DNA of 64,000 nt. Origin: Halisarca cf. caerulea. Its lineage: Eukaryota; Porifera; Demospongiae; Chondrillida; Halisarcidae. Location of the stretch: contig CAUJGJ010000135.1 in assembly GCA_963170055.1 (NCBI GenBank), forward strand, positions 734,001 to 798,000. Direction: 5' to 3'. The notes below the pieces were generated by a model that did no database searches, was not told the DNA's origin, and worked only from the letters and a program-made list of their open reading frames with translations. Shown piece by piece: positions 34,736-46,132 of the stretch; the first letter of the stretch is position 1; every line of letters begins with the position of its first letter. The position numbers and the translations under genes were made by a program.

Positions 34736-35218
34736 TAACTAGCTTGTTGTGGGCGCTTAAGTTCAATGCACTACAAATGGCGGTGTTATGATCGAAGATT
34801 CAGTTTCATTCATTCTTTTGTTTTAGACTTTTGACGTTTGACTCCTAAACTGAGTTTCCTTAGCAGAGAGGTGTATTGTTGGATATTTCTCATGGAAGAC
34901 GTGCAATGGTGGCATTTTCGAAGGTAGTGACTTTCCCATTCAGTCTTTCGGTTTAAAACTTTTAATGTTTGATTCGTAACCTGTGCCGAGTTGTAGCCCA
35001 GCATTATCGAAGGAAGTGAATTTGTTTTCTTCTTCATTTGTTCTTTGTTTTAAACTTTCGAGCGAGTACCAGGGCTTCTCTAGGTTATTGCCCTGTTTTC
35101 GGTCAGTTCTAGCTGTATGGGCAACAACAAAAAATACTGCCCTGTCAGTCCCTTTGATCTAATGCCCAACCATACAACAAGAACCATAATAATAATAAAA
35201 AAGATTTAAGGATGAAAA

Positions 35219-36045
35219 TTGTCAATCATCAAAAAACATTGGAACAAGGTGGGGTTGTTTGTTGCACAGGGCTGGATGGGCATACATATAGACATGCATA
35301 GGGCTATACAGGCATGGTACTGGGTGTACATGGGGCTAGACGGGCATAGGAATAGACATGCAGGCGGTTAGACGGGCATGGGGCTAGCCAGGTATATGGC
35401 TAGGCATACTTGGGGCTAGACGGGCATAGGCTAGACAGAGGTAGGTTTGACTGGGTACAATGTGTAAATGTCTACATCCTGTGTCGATATTACAGTGGTA
35501 GAAATAGCATTTGACCTTTGCTAGGACAAATGACTGACCCAGTATTATATTGATAGGACATTTTGAAGATTGGTCAGCCATTTCTAACAATTACTGATTA
35601 TGTATATACACAAAGAAATCTTTAATACTGAACCTTGAGATTGGCGCAACAAATTGACAATTGACTGTAATAGCCAGTAACAGGAACTCAGCTCTCAATT
35701 TTAGTAGTCAGCCAAATGACCGACCCAACTCAATTTTGGTTAGCCATATATCATGTATTGTTTGGAAATTGGCAGATGGCAGGCAGCTATTTCTAGCTCT
35801 GATATTACAGCTGTGGAATTTAGGAATATGCACACTGCACCCAGTCGAACCCACCTCTGTGTAGCTTTATTCCCATGCCCCATATATGCCTAGCCCTTGC
35901 CTGGCTAGCTCCTGGCCCGTCTAGCCCAATGCATACCTAGCACCATGTCTAGCCCTATGCATGTCTATCTGTATGTCCATCCAGCCCTGTGCAACAAACA
36001 ACCTCACCTTGTTCCAACGTTGTTTGATGATTGACAATTTTATCT
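35219..36045. mobile_element. Foldback element built on a GGGCTAGACGGGCATA minisatellite
   Basis: Outer arms ATTGTCAATCATCAAAAAAC and its inverted partner near 36020-36045 (TTTGATGATTGACAAT). Both arms contain about a dozen 14-18 base units of GGGCTAGACGGGCATA and variants, in opposite orientation. The middle has 'TTGACTGGGTACAATG / GCACCCAGTCGAA'. No ORF. Confidence 0.75.
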
Positions 36046-36109
36046 TTGCATCTTTATTCCAGTTTTATATGATTATGATATGCACTGTTGTGCACAGTAA
36101 ATGACATTA

Positions 36110-36620
36110 AAGGGCCAGTAATGTCAGTTTTTCGATTGTATTCAAAACCTCCTAGGAAGTATTACAGGAGGTGAGTTTCATTTTAGATATTCTTTATCAA
36201 ATGTGAGATGCAAGGGCAAACATCTTCCTATTGGATTGCCGTTTTTAATACGTAGTATTGCATCATAAGGTAAGCAAACCTTGCATAATCCTTGCTCGTT
36301 TTCTCTCTTTTCTCGATCGAATCTAAACAAAAGTGACTATCAAGTGTTTTTTAAGATACCCAAGTAGTGTATAGCTACTGTATGTGACAGTAAAGACAGA
36401 GGAGACCTTAGCTTTCACCACTTCCCGAAAGATGCTAGCAGAAGAAAGGAATGGAACTGCAAAGTAAAAAAACGAGGTCAAACTGGATGAAAGCCTCTAA
36501 TTACTCAGTAAAATACAGCCTACATGTCATGAGTTATGATGAGCCTGCTGTGCTTGCTGCTGTGCGCTTAAGCGATTTACTCTATGACGTCACAATTGCT
36601 TGGCGCCAGACATACATAGG
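36110..36620 (+). repeat. AAAGGGCCA(C/G)T-family fragment with a THAP-like piece
   Basis: It starts ATTAAAGGGCCAGTAATGTC, like elements at 42390, 46133 and 59994. At 36390-36470 the plus strand reads DSKDRGDLSFHHFPKDASRR then KEWNCKVKKRG, which resembles the second half of a THAP zinc-finger domain (F-x-FP … W). Only this fragment is present, with a stop soon after. Confidence 0.5.
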
Positions 36621-36675
36621 GTGACGTTTTCACCAAGTTTACCCAACATAACTCCCCCATTGATGCCATTGTCTA

Positions 36676-37287
36676 CCGTATGGACCAAAACTTTCACGGT
36701 ACTAAACTTTCGCGGTTGCAAAAGTTTGAGGATTTTCACGGTTTAAACTTTCGCAGATGCCAACTTTGAGGAAAATTTTGCGGACAGCTTATGCATCCTA
36801 TGCATAATTTATTCAATAAAATTGGCCGCTGAGACAACTGATGAAGAAGTCCGCTGACATTAACAACATAGCTGCTGTTAATTTATTGCTTCTGTCTTTT
36901 GAGAGTTCATCTCATACTTCCTGGGCGGTAGAACCAGGTAAAACGTCAGATCTGACGACTGACCATCCGCAGTTGAATCTCGTGTAGAGTTCTTGTCGAA
37001 GTAGCATATGGTTGCTATAACGATAGAAAACAAACGAAAATTGTCTGGAATGGCAATACGACACAAATGAATCTTAGAAAGTTGCTGCTGTGCGCTCACG
37101 ATGAAGGAAAATAGTCAATGGAGCAAAGGTGCTCTGACGGATATTGTGCAATCTGTGTACTGCCGGCCATTTTGACTCCACAAGAAAGAAGACAGTGCTG
37201 ATTTTCGCAGATTATACTTTTCGCAGATGGCCACTGATCCGCGAAAACCGCGACGTTTTAATACCGTGAAAGTTTTGGTCCATACGG
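36676..37287. mobile_element. TA-flanked MITE, copy 1 (copy 2 at 39849)
   Basis: Ends CCGTATGGACCAAAACTTTC and GAAAGTTTTGGTCCATACGG between TA, then repeated TTCGCGG/TTTGAGGATTTTC blocks. Interior 'GACATTAACAACATAGCTGC…CATTTTGACTCCACAAGAAA' is shared with 39849-40442. Confidence 0.88.
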
Positions 37288-37679
37288 TATCTGCTGCAAG
37301 TAAATGAAATGAATGATTTCACAAACAACTAATTCGGGTAAAAAAACCGTAGGACTGCCACCCCTCGTCCCGAAGTACTTGCGAATATGTTGTAACAGTT
37401 TATCGCGGCAACAATGGTATTAGGTTTACGAAGGGGATTTATCCAAGTTCACCTTTGTATTTTTCGCCTTTGTTCAGGATAAAACAGTGGCTGAAACTCT
37501 GCCAAAATGCAGCAAAGTTTCTTCAAAATTGCAACAAAGGCATATACAAAGCTGAAGGATAAAGCCCCTTCGTAAACCTAATACCATTGTTGTTGAGATA
37601 AACTGTTGCTTGTTTAAAGTCTTTTTCTTCCAGCAGCCATTTTTATTTGCCTACTTCCTGTTGCATATATATATACATA

Positions 37680-38136
37680 CAGTGGAAAGTCAATTACCCG
37701 AAGTAATTGGGGATTGACCTGTTCGTATAATCAAATTGTACGCATAATCAGACAGCACATATATTGTATATAAAGTTACATACATACCCATGAATGCCTA
37801 CAGGCATGGAAAACTGCACTAAGTTTACAGAAAGCTTTCTTAGCTTACCATATCAGTATAGTTTTTAGTAATTATAAGAAACTCACTAACTATTAATAAT
37901 ACCACTTGTTTTGAGTATCTAACCACTTATCAATCCAAATTTACCTTCTATAAGAGGTTTGAGAAGACTTTTTTTCAAATTCGTTCACTATTAGTCCACT
38001 TTTTTTAAGATTTTAGGACATTATCTTCTTTTAGGTGGTAGCCATTTTTGCTTACTCAGCAAATTGTGTAATATCTTGGCTGTTTGGATAATTGATATTT
38101 CGGTTAACTGACGTTCGGATTATCGACATTCCACTG
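37680..38136. mobile_element. Pogo-like MITE (CAGTGGAAAGTC ends)
   Basis: TA-flanked, ends CAGTGGAAAGTCAATTACCC and GGATTATCGACATTCCACTG, with internal TAATTGATATTTCGGTTAAC repeats. 457 bases, no ORF. Confidence 0.8.
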
Positions 38137-38150
38137 TATATATACATATA

Positions 38151-38242
38151 TACAGTGGAATGTCGATAATCCGAACATATATATACAGTGGAATGTCGAT
38201 AATCCGAACGTCAGTTAACCGAAATGTCAATTATCCGAACAG

Positions 38243-38250
<8 letters not shown>
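38151..38250 (+). repeat. Two truncated tandem pogo-like ends
   Basis: CAGTGGAATGTCGATAATCC occurs twice (38153, 38187) in the same orientation; the second continues into CGAACGTCAGTTAACCGAAA, the complement of the right end of the element just upstream. Confidence 0.75.
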
Positions 38251-38277
<27 letters not shown>

Positions 38278-38281
<4 letters not shown>

Positions 38282-39184
38282 ATTGTGTGGGCGGTATCTA
38301 TTATCTTCAAAGAGACCGCCTTGGGTATATTTGTGATATACTGGGGTATATCAATGATCCCAATTCATATACCCTGTTTTTTAAGTGATGATAATTGATA
38401 ACTGCCTTGTCAACAGGATGATGCAACAGCAGCACACCTGCTGTGCGTACAATATATACTAAGCCTATGAAGAAGTTCGTGTTGTTCTTTTTAGAAACGT
38501 TTTGTCTACACCTATTGTTTCTGACTCCCGGTTGTGGCATTTGCAGTCTTTTAGAAGAGCAGTAGTCCCCCCCCCAAACTGAGCAATCGCGAATTCTTCT
38601 AACCTTTTGACGACGACCGTCACGGATAAAGACTAAAGCGAACCTTTAGAAAGGAACACGAGCTCTAGTAAGCTTTGTATTCACGGCGTAGTATTGTTGT
38701 AGCTGTCTTCCTTAGAATCAAGTTAAAAGCATTATCTTCGCATTTGCTGTGCATGCGTACCCATTATTTAGCGTAGACACAAGGTTCGTCGCTGAAATGG
38801 AGAGTTGTAAAGATAATAAACGTCATAAGGCTTGAATTTAGCACCGAAGTACCTTCCCTGTGAGCAAAATCCTCCTTTCAAGTGGGATACATATTAGTTG
38901 TACCCCGCTTTGGGGTACCCGCAATGGGGTCTGAAACAGTACATGTAGACAGAAACGTTTGTAAAAAAAAAAAGAACAACTCGAACTTCTTTGTGGGCTT
39001 AGTATACATTGTACGTACAGCAGGTGTGCTGCTGTTGCATCATCCTGTTGACAAGGCAGTTATCAATTATTGTCACTCAAAAAACGGGGTATATGAATTG
39101 GGGTCATTGATATACCCCAGTATATCGCGAATATACCCAAGCTGGTCTCTTTGAAGATAATGGAAACCGCCCACGTAGTGGGAT
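38278..39184. mobile_element. Long-terminal-inverted-repeat foldback element
   Basis: TATCCCATTGTGTGGGCGGT (left) and ACCGCCCACGTAGTGGGATA-type sequence (right) begin arms of about 270 bases each, around a 350-base centre. Because the arms are complementary, the minus strand on the left and the plus strand on the right encode near-identical peptides (…GLVYIVRTAGVLLLHHPVDK…). AT microsatellites abut both sides. Confidence 0.85.
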
Positions 39185-39743
39185 ACATATTATATTATAT
39201 ATATATACAAGGCCGTAGGAACTGGCACGGCTGGCACGGCTTCAGCCGTGCCAGTTTTCAGGCAAGACTTAAAAAATATATTATAAACTTCTACATTAGA
39301 AGAGTTTAAGATAGCAATAACAATTCTTACCAAGCTAAACCTTCATATTGTTCAATAAGTATATACATGATTGAAATAGAGGGAGAAAGTCGGAAAAAGC
39401 TTTAAAGTTCTACTGGTTCTTGCTGCCACTGAACGCCATTTTTTCACAGTTTTTACAAATTTTGTCTAAACTATGAATATCATTGTACTGTGTGGGATGT
39501 TCAACACCACAAACAATATAATAGGTTTGACCAGATTTGACTGCTTGTTGAAATGAACATGATTTGTTAGTGGTAGTGAAGAATGTCATAGCCCTTTTGG
39601 CAAACTTTAATATTGGCTGCTGCATAATATTATGCAGTGTGTTCAGCATTAGCTTTCATAATCATATGACATCCAACTTCTTTTGTATACACTAAATTTT
39701 TATGGCGTATGTTCGCCGTACCACTTGAGAGCTTCCTACGGGC

Positions 39744-39747
<4 letters not shown>

Positions 39748-39831
<84 letters not shown>

Positions 39832-39848
39832 TATATATGTATATATAT
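39748..39848. repeat. (AT)n microsatellite
   Basis: About 100 bases of almost pure AT with a small TACACATATATATATATGTATA palindrome at the right end. It replaces the left end of the MITE copy at 39849. Confidence 0.95.
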
Positions 39849-40442
39849 TTCGCGGTACTAAACTTTCGCGTTTGCAAAAGTTTGAGGATTTTTGCGGTTT
39901 AAACTTTTGCAGTTGCCAACTTTGAGAAAAATTCCATGGACAGCATAGCATCCTATGCATAATTTATTTAATAAAAATGGCCGCTAAGACAACTGATGAA
40001 GAAGTCCGCCGACATTAACAACATAGCTGCTATTAATGTATTGCTTCTGTCTTTTGAGAGTTCATTACATACTGCCTGTGCGGTAGAACCAGGTAAAACA
40101 TCCTCCAGTGAAGGGATATCGGATCCGACAATTGACCATCTGCAGCCGATGAATCTCATGTAGAGTTCTTGTTGAAGTAGTGTAGGGTTGATATAGCGGT
40201 AGTAAAACGAACGAAAATTGTCTGGAATGGCAAGACGACACAAATGAATCTCACGATGAAGGAAAATAGTCAATGGAGCAAAGGTGCTCTGACGGTATTG
40301 TGCAATCCATGTACTACCGGCCATTTTGACTCCACAAGAAAGAAGACAATGCTGATTTTCGCGGATTATACTTTTCGCAGATGGCCACTGATCCGCGAAA
40401 AGCGCGAAAGTTTAGTACCGTGAAAGTTTTGGTCCATACAGT
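39849..40442. mobile_element. MITE, copy 2 of the 36676 family, left-truncated
   Basis: Matches 36676-37287 from TTCGCGGTACTAAACTTTCG to the right end AAGTTTTGGTCCATACAGTA. The outer left terminus is lost into the AT microsatellite. A 20-base insertion (CATCCTCCAGTGAAGGGATA) distinguishes it from copy 1. Confidence 0.85.
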
Positions 40443-40495
40443 ATGAATAGAGTATTATTATAATATGAGTAGAGCATTACACTGCCGGAATGCGC

Positions 40496-40536
40496 AATGA
40501 GAATAATATAGGGTCTGCCCCTATATTATTCTCATT
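40496..40536. repeat. Perfect short hairpin
   Basis: AATGAGAATAATATAGGG, four-base loop, CCCCTATATTATTCTCATT: an 18-base stem. Confidence 0.75.
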
Positions 40537-40793
40537 ACTAAAAAAAGTTCACAAAGGGAGATATTTGTGAAATTCTTGAGAATTTTTAACTTCATGAAAA
40601 TCATTGCTACACAGTGTTGTCAAGGTATACAGGGGTGGAGACCAAACCCAGGGTTGACCCTCCTCTTCAGATAACACCCTGCTCCCAGATAGCAAATGCA
40701 AGCAGACACAACTCATACTGTATCATGATGTACGTACTTTGTGGACTGAAGTTGAATGTAGAGTATTTTTTTTTTTTTTTCCTTTCAATACAG

Positions 40794-40846
40794 TGTTCAC
40801 AGATTTTGGAACTTGACAGAATTAAGGACAAGCCTTTTAATATATG
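40794..40846 (+). CDS. ARL6: ARL6 coding exon 6
   Basis: The exon encodes CSQILELDRIKDKPFNI plus TG, matching VSQLLCLENIKDKPWHI(C) of vertebrate ARL6 just before the final 27 residues. The acceptor is a T(16)CCTTTCAATACAG tract; the donor is TATG|GTATGT. The leftover TG would be completed to Cys by the terminal exon. That exon should carry an S-A-x-x-G-E-G-L guanine-binding block; I could not find it between 40847 and 49000. Confidence 0.92.
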
Positions 40847-41000
40847 GTATGTGATTGTTGTAATTGTATTGTTCTATTTGCTGTACAACTTGATGAGTGG
40901 AAAATCCATCTAAACTATTCAGTTCTACTAATGCACTGTCTGGAGATGGACTTGAAGAAGCGATGTTGTGGCTTACTAGTAAGTAAGCTAGCATGAGCAT

Positions 41001-41200
41001 NNNNNNNNNNNNNNNNNNNNNNNNNNNNNNNNNNNNNNNNNNNNNNNNNNNNNNNNNNNNNNNNNNNNNNNNNNNNNNNNNNNNNNNNNNNNNNNNNNNN
41101 NNNNNNNNNNNNNNNNNNNNNNNNNNNNNNNNNNNNNNNNNNNNNNNNNNNNNNNNNNNNNNNNNNNNNNNNNNNNNNNNNNNNNNNNNNNNNNNNNNNN
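41001..41200. other. Assembly gap (200 N)
   Basis: A run of exactly 200 N, bordered on the right by an AC microsatellite; likely an assembly break in the repeat, of unknown true size. Confidence 1.
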
Positions 41201-41227
41201 ACACACACAAACACACACTATAACATA

Positions 41228-41270
<43 letters not shown>

Positions 41271-41273
41271 ACG

Positions 41274-41356
<83 letters not shown>

Positions 41357-41369
41357 ATGCACACACACA

Positions 41370-41407
<38 letters not shown>

Positions 41408-41467
41408 CACACGCACACACACACATACACACACACACGCATGCACACACACACACACACATGCACA

Positions 41468-41518
<51 letters not shown>
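41201..41518. repeat. (AC)n microsatellite
   Basis: About 320 bases of AC repeats with scattered ATAC, GCAC and AAAC interruptions. The long Cys-Val-type frames here are artefacts of the dinucleotide. Confidence 0.98.
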
Positions 41519-41521
<3 letters not shown>

Positions 41522-41539
41522 CATTTTGATATATGATCT

Positions 41540-41556
41540 GACTATATATATATGTA

Positions 41557-41605
<49 letters not shown>

Positions 41606-41626
41606 CTTTTTTTTTTTTTTTTTTTT
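41540..41626. repeat. (AT)n and poly-T tract
   Basis: AT dinucleotides followed by about 20 T. It directly precedes the retroelement fragment read on the minus strand, so the T-run may be part of its A-rich tail. Confidence 0.85.
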
Positions 41627-41639
41627 AATATAATAGCAA

Positions 41640-42060
41640 AATATCAGGCCGAGGCCTGAAACACTACAGATCACTTAAATGAAAGATGGTAAATAACAAG
41701 AGTCTGAATAATGGTCAATTGTTCCTAAAATCGATGCAGCGTTACCTCTTTGAATACACACCGACACCTGCTGCTTGATATGGTAGTTTGCAAGAGGGTC
41801 TCCATTCATCTCTCGTAATCTTCTGCTGATCAGCTTAAAAAACTGAAGTGCTGATGGGCCAATAATGCCAGATGTCTCCACAGCAATTGGTACAAAGATA
41901 TGAGATGAGGCAATGGATCTGTAATGATTCTCCTTCTCATTCTCGGCAGCCAAAACAACTGAACTTGGGCTGACACTGGACCTCTTCAGATACGATGGTG
42001 CGAATGTATCCCTGCATGTAACGTCCCAGGCCAGTGGCTTCCCATATCTCCATAGCACTA
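41640..42060 (-). pseudogene. Retrotransposon protein C-terminal fragment
   Basis: The minus strand reads [20 protein letters not shown]…[20 protein letters not shown] then [10 protein letters not shown]…[19 protein letters not shown]. The W-D-T-CPDT / P-x-A-V-E-T-x-G-x-W / Q-R-S-V-A-I-Q-R-G-N-A pattern is the C-terminal tail of reverse-transcriptase proteins common in invertebrate non-LTR elements. The frame is open for about 125 codons, then runs into AT microsatellites on both sides; the RT core is missing. Confidence 0.7.
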
Positions 42061-42061
42061 T

Positions 42062-42231
<170 letters not shown>

Positions 42232-42384
42232 TATGTATCAAAATGTGTCTGATTCTGTAACATGCTTCAACAATTTTGTGTAGAATGGCATATTCACATG
42301 GTATAGTTATATTTGATTTGCATGGAGGTCAATAAATGAGATGATCCCATAATAGTATAATACTATACAGTAAAACCTAGCTGT

Positions 42385-42620
42385 CACATTAAAGGGCCAC
42401 TGTCGTGCTTTTTTATTTGCTGTTTTGAAAGAGTAGTCAAAATGATGAAGTTTGCTACCCATTTTATGGTGTCCACACTTCTAGTGGGGGAGTTATAGAG
42501 GAGCAAAGTCGCCAAAAATCCAATTATGCGTGGGCAATTTCCAGTCTTCCGCCAGCTTTGCAGCTGAGCTATTGTGATGTCACAGAATTAAGGATCCATT
42601 TAGTTGCGTGAAGTATGCTG
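42385..42620 (+). repeat. AAAGGGCCACTG-family fragment
   Basis: Begins CATTAAAGGGCCACTGTCGT and continues TTTTTTATTTGC…AGTGGGGGAGTTATAGAG…GTGATGTCACAGAA, the same order of motifs as at 36110 and 59994. The right end is not recognised. Confidence 0.6.
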
Positions 42621-43138
42621 CTACGTAGAAGTTTTTGGCTAATCGAGCTCCTCTGCATGAAGCATCAGAGATGAATTGTATATTAATAACAATAAAACCA
42701 CCCTTGATACCGACTAGTCGAAAACAAGCCAACTATAGGTGTGCAAACACATAGCGAGGAACGGCACTAACTGAGGCAGGGAACTTAGCAAAGGCTGCAT
42801 ACGAGGATGACGATGGACGAATTGACCGTATGAACCACAGAAGCTCATTAGTACTAAAATGAATACACAACTTTTATTCAAGCTAATTTCTACAACACAC
42901 AGGGTTAGGGTTAGGGATACGAGTCATCACTTCCACTTTCTTCATCTTCATGACTGAGTTACTTTTCCTGATGGTGGAAACAGATGTATATATATACTGT
43001 GTACCTGTCTCACTGTACTGAGAGTATCAGCTACCACTACGTACGTGTAACTAGGAGCAAGATACATGGCTGCATGAGCATATTCTGGTGATTGTCACCA
43101 CACATTACATACCATTTGTACGTGCATGTATGTGCTTG

Positions 43139-43297
<159 letters not shown>

Positions 43298-44281
43298 TGG
43301 TAAACTTTTGATCCCCAACACCGGTGTTAAAACACATGGGAGTCATTTAATTTTAAGAGTAAATGTGGATGAGTATCGGGGTGGTCTGTATACATAATAT
43401 TATGCATCTTTACATGCACACCAGTGGTCTTACAAGACATGCGGGATCTCTGACAATATACCTAAACTCGAAAATTCAACCCTCAAGGGACAAACTGATA
43501 ATAAAATTGCAATATATTGGTTGTCTTGGCAGGTGATCCCTATGCACAGGTCATACAGGTCATAATATGTCATAATAATTATGTATATCAGACTTTCTTG
43601 GGTAGACAGTACTAAGCTTGCCTCTTAAATTGTAGTACATGACAAAGAAATTAAATCCACATAATTTGTAGGAAAATTGTGCAAAATTCTCTCCATGGTT
43701 GTATTCTTAATTGCACAATCATGCATGCATATGTACTTGTCCTGGATACATGTGGGGCACATATTCCATGCATGTAGGGGGTACACATTCCATGCATGTA
43801 GGGCACATATTTCTGCATGTGGGCTCATACTCATGCTAATTCAGTCAGAATCTTATCACATTTTGTCCTAATGCTCAAATAACAATTAATAGCTTTTAAT
43901 TAATCAGGATCATAGTGTCTACTTGCAAAACTATAACCTTACAATTTGCATGGTTATAAAATATTACAAAATATTTGTTGGAAATGTATAAAAGTGGAGT
44001 TACTATGCATATAACAGCAAAGACCAGCTTACTATTTTCAATATAAAACTTAAAAAACACAGTGTACATTGTATTGTGTTAATTGCTAATAAAAACCAGT
44101 AAAAGTTACACATGCTTAATAAAATTGTGTTCTTCGCATTCTTGATGGTGTGGGATAAATGGATCCAGTATTTCTGAAATGACGTGCAAGCCTACACATG
44201 AATAATTAGATGTGAATAAAATAAAGTAGTGTCATTTAACATTGATGAACACTGTGTAGCTAGTGGAAGATCTCTATAAAG

Positions 44282-44296
44282 GACACACACACACAT

Positions 44297-44361
<65 letters not shown>

Positions 44362-44385
44362 CACACACACACACACACACACACT
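44282..44385. repeat. (AC)n microsatellite
   Basis: About 100 bases of AC interrupted twice by ACATGTACAC. Confidence 0.97.
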
Positions 44386-44429
44386 ATTTTATGCTATAAT
44401 ATAATATGCAAAGAGTACTTGCATGAAAC

Positions 44430-44600
44430 CATATAAAAGACTGAGGTGAAAGGCTGCATGTAGGATTAACACAAGCATGCAAAAAGCCTTTCCCAAATAA
44501 GCATCCTCCAAAACACTTGAACAAAGATAAGTTGCAAATGGGGACAGGGTTAGACAGCATGCAATATATAAAGAAGCACAGCTAGGGCTATACATACATG
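44430..44600 (-). repeat. Truncated relative of the 19960 element
   Basis: GTAGGATTAACACAAGCATG, CAAAAAGCCTTTCCCAAATA and CCAAAACACTTGAACAAAG follow the order seen at 19998-20070; the second arm is missing. Confidence 0.6.
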
Positions 44601-44610
44601 AGGATGTGTG

Positions 44611-44700
44611 TGTTAGGTTAGGTTAGGTTAGGTTAGGTGAGCTTATTTTGACAGGGGAGCCTTTAGCCAAGTGGCTACTATTCTAGGCACCCTGTAATAA
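44611..44700 (-). mobile_element. Non-LTR retrotransposon 3' end with (GGTTA)n tail
   Basis: On the minus strand GGTGCCTAGAATAGTAGCCA then CTTGGCTAAAGGCTCCCCTG is followed by AAATAAGCTCACCTAACC repeated. The same UTR block, in the order GTGCC, AGTAGCC, CTAAAGG, CCCC and then AAATAAG, ends the CR1-like fragment at 14577-14640, there with a CCTATAC tail. The tandem AACCT units are therefore a 3' tail, not telomeric DNA. Confidence 0.7.
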
Positions 44701-44709
44701 CACAGTATA

Positions 44710-44942
<233 letters not shown>

Positions 44943-46130
44943 AGCTCATTGATCAAGTGATTCCAAGCTACATACTTATCACTGCATGTACACATACATA
45001 CTTATAAATTCTGCATTCAAGGATATAATTTCAACAAAAATTACTTATAGCATTCATTTAAGTTTGGCTACTAAATATAATCTAATTTTAATTTAATTTC
45101 TTTTCTGAAACTTTATATGTGTGAGTATTTATGTAGGTATGTGTGAAACTGTGTGCATGACACTGTACTTATGTGTACAGAGTATTTATATACCCAACTG
45201 GAAATAAAACATAAATGAGTATGATAGAACCTGTCCTAATGCTGAAATTTCTTTTTATAAGGCCTGCCAGCTAAATTTTTTTCTCGCTTGATGGATGGAA
45301 ATTCAGTATAAAATAACCATGGTAACATTTAAATCCTTCGCAAACACACACAAATGCTTCAAAATCGGCAACTTCTGGTCACTATTTTACGATCAACATC
45401 CATATTGCCCCATGACACGCAATTACATCAGAAGAGGAATTGTTGGTACATGCAAGTATGGTATTAGATAGCAATCTTCTGAAGTACTTGCGAGCGAATT
45501 CGATTAGAAATTGGTAGAGTCAGCTTTGCACTCATTCCTAAACGTTGTATAGCCTACAGTTACAATGGCAGTACTAGAAGTGGATTTGGCTTGCATGACT
45601 GCCCAAAACAACCCCTTGCAGTAGGACAAAATGGCAAATGAATGTCTGTTTTGCAGGAATTAGTGCACTAAGCATTCAAATTAAGGCTACCTGCATATAA
45701 AAGAATACCTTTACGGCCCCAATTATGCTTGTTATCCTAGGATTTCAGAGCATTGAAGAATTATTGGTGTATTTCTAGACAAGTATCGTTAATGTCATTG
45801 GAACTTCAACAATCTACCAGTACCACCACATATAAATAGATATACAGTTCTACACAGTATATAGTGGCCTTGAACCATTTGCAATGCCACGGGGGAACCT
45901 GGACAATCTACATTGCCATGGTGAATGGCAATGACAATTTACATTATGCCATAGATTCTGAGCAGTCAACTACTATGGCACTGCAACTAGTTTGGTTACA
46001 GCTTTACAGGGGACATGACAGCTACACAAAGCACTTAATCACCAATAGCAGGGCCAATCCCCAGTTTACAATACTTATTGTTATCAAAGATATGGTCACA
46101 TGATATCTGTTCTCTGATGAAATATAACAC
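44943..46130. other. Intergenic, nothing recognised
   Basis: AT-rich sequence with a stretch at 45270-45430 that shares words (CTCGCTTGATGGATGG; ATTACATCAGAAG) with the AAAGGGCCACTG family but lacks its ends. No exon or RNA gene seen. Confidence 0.5.
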
Positions 46131-46132
46131 TT

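Noticed and set aside
41218..41674. Long Cys-Val repeat proteins on the minus strand
   Set aside because: Translations of the AC microsatellite and of the N gap; no gene.
42902..42916. GGGTTAGGGTTAGGG as an interstitial telomere
   Set aside because: Only two and a half units; too short to separate from chance in AT/GT-rich DNA.
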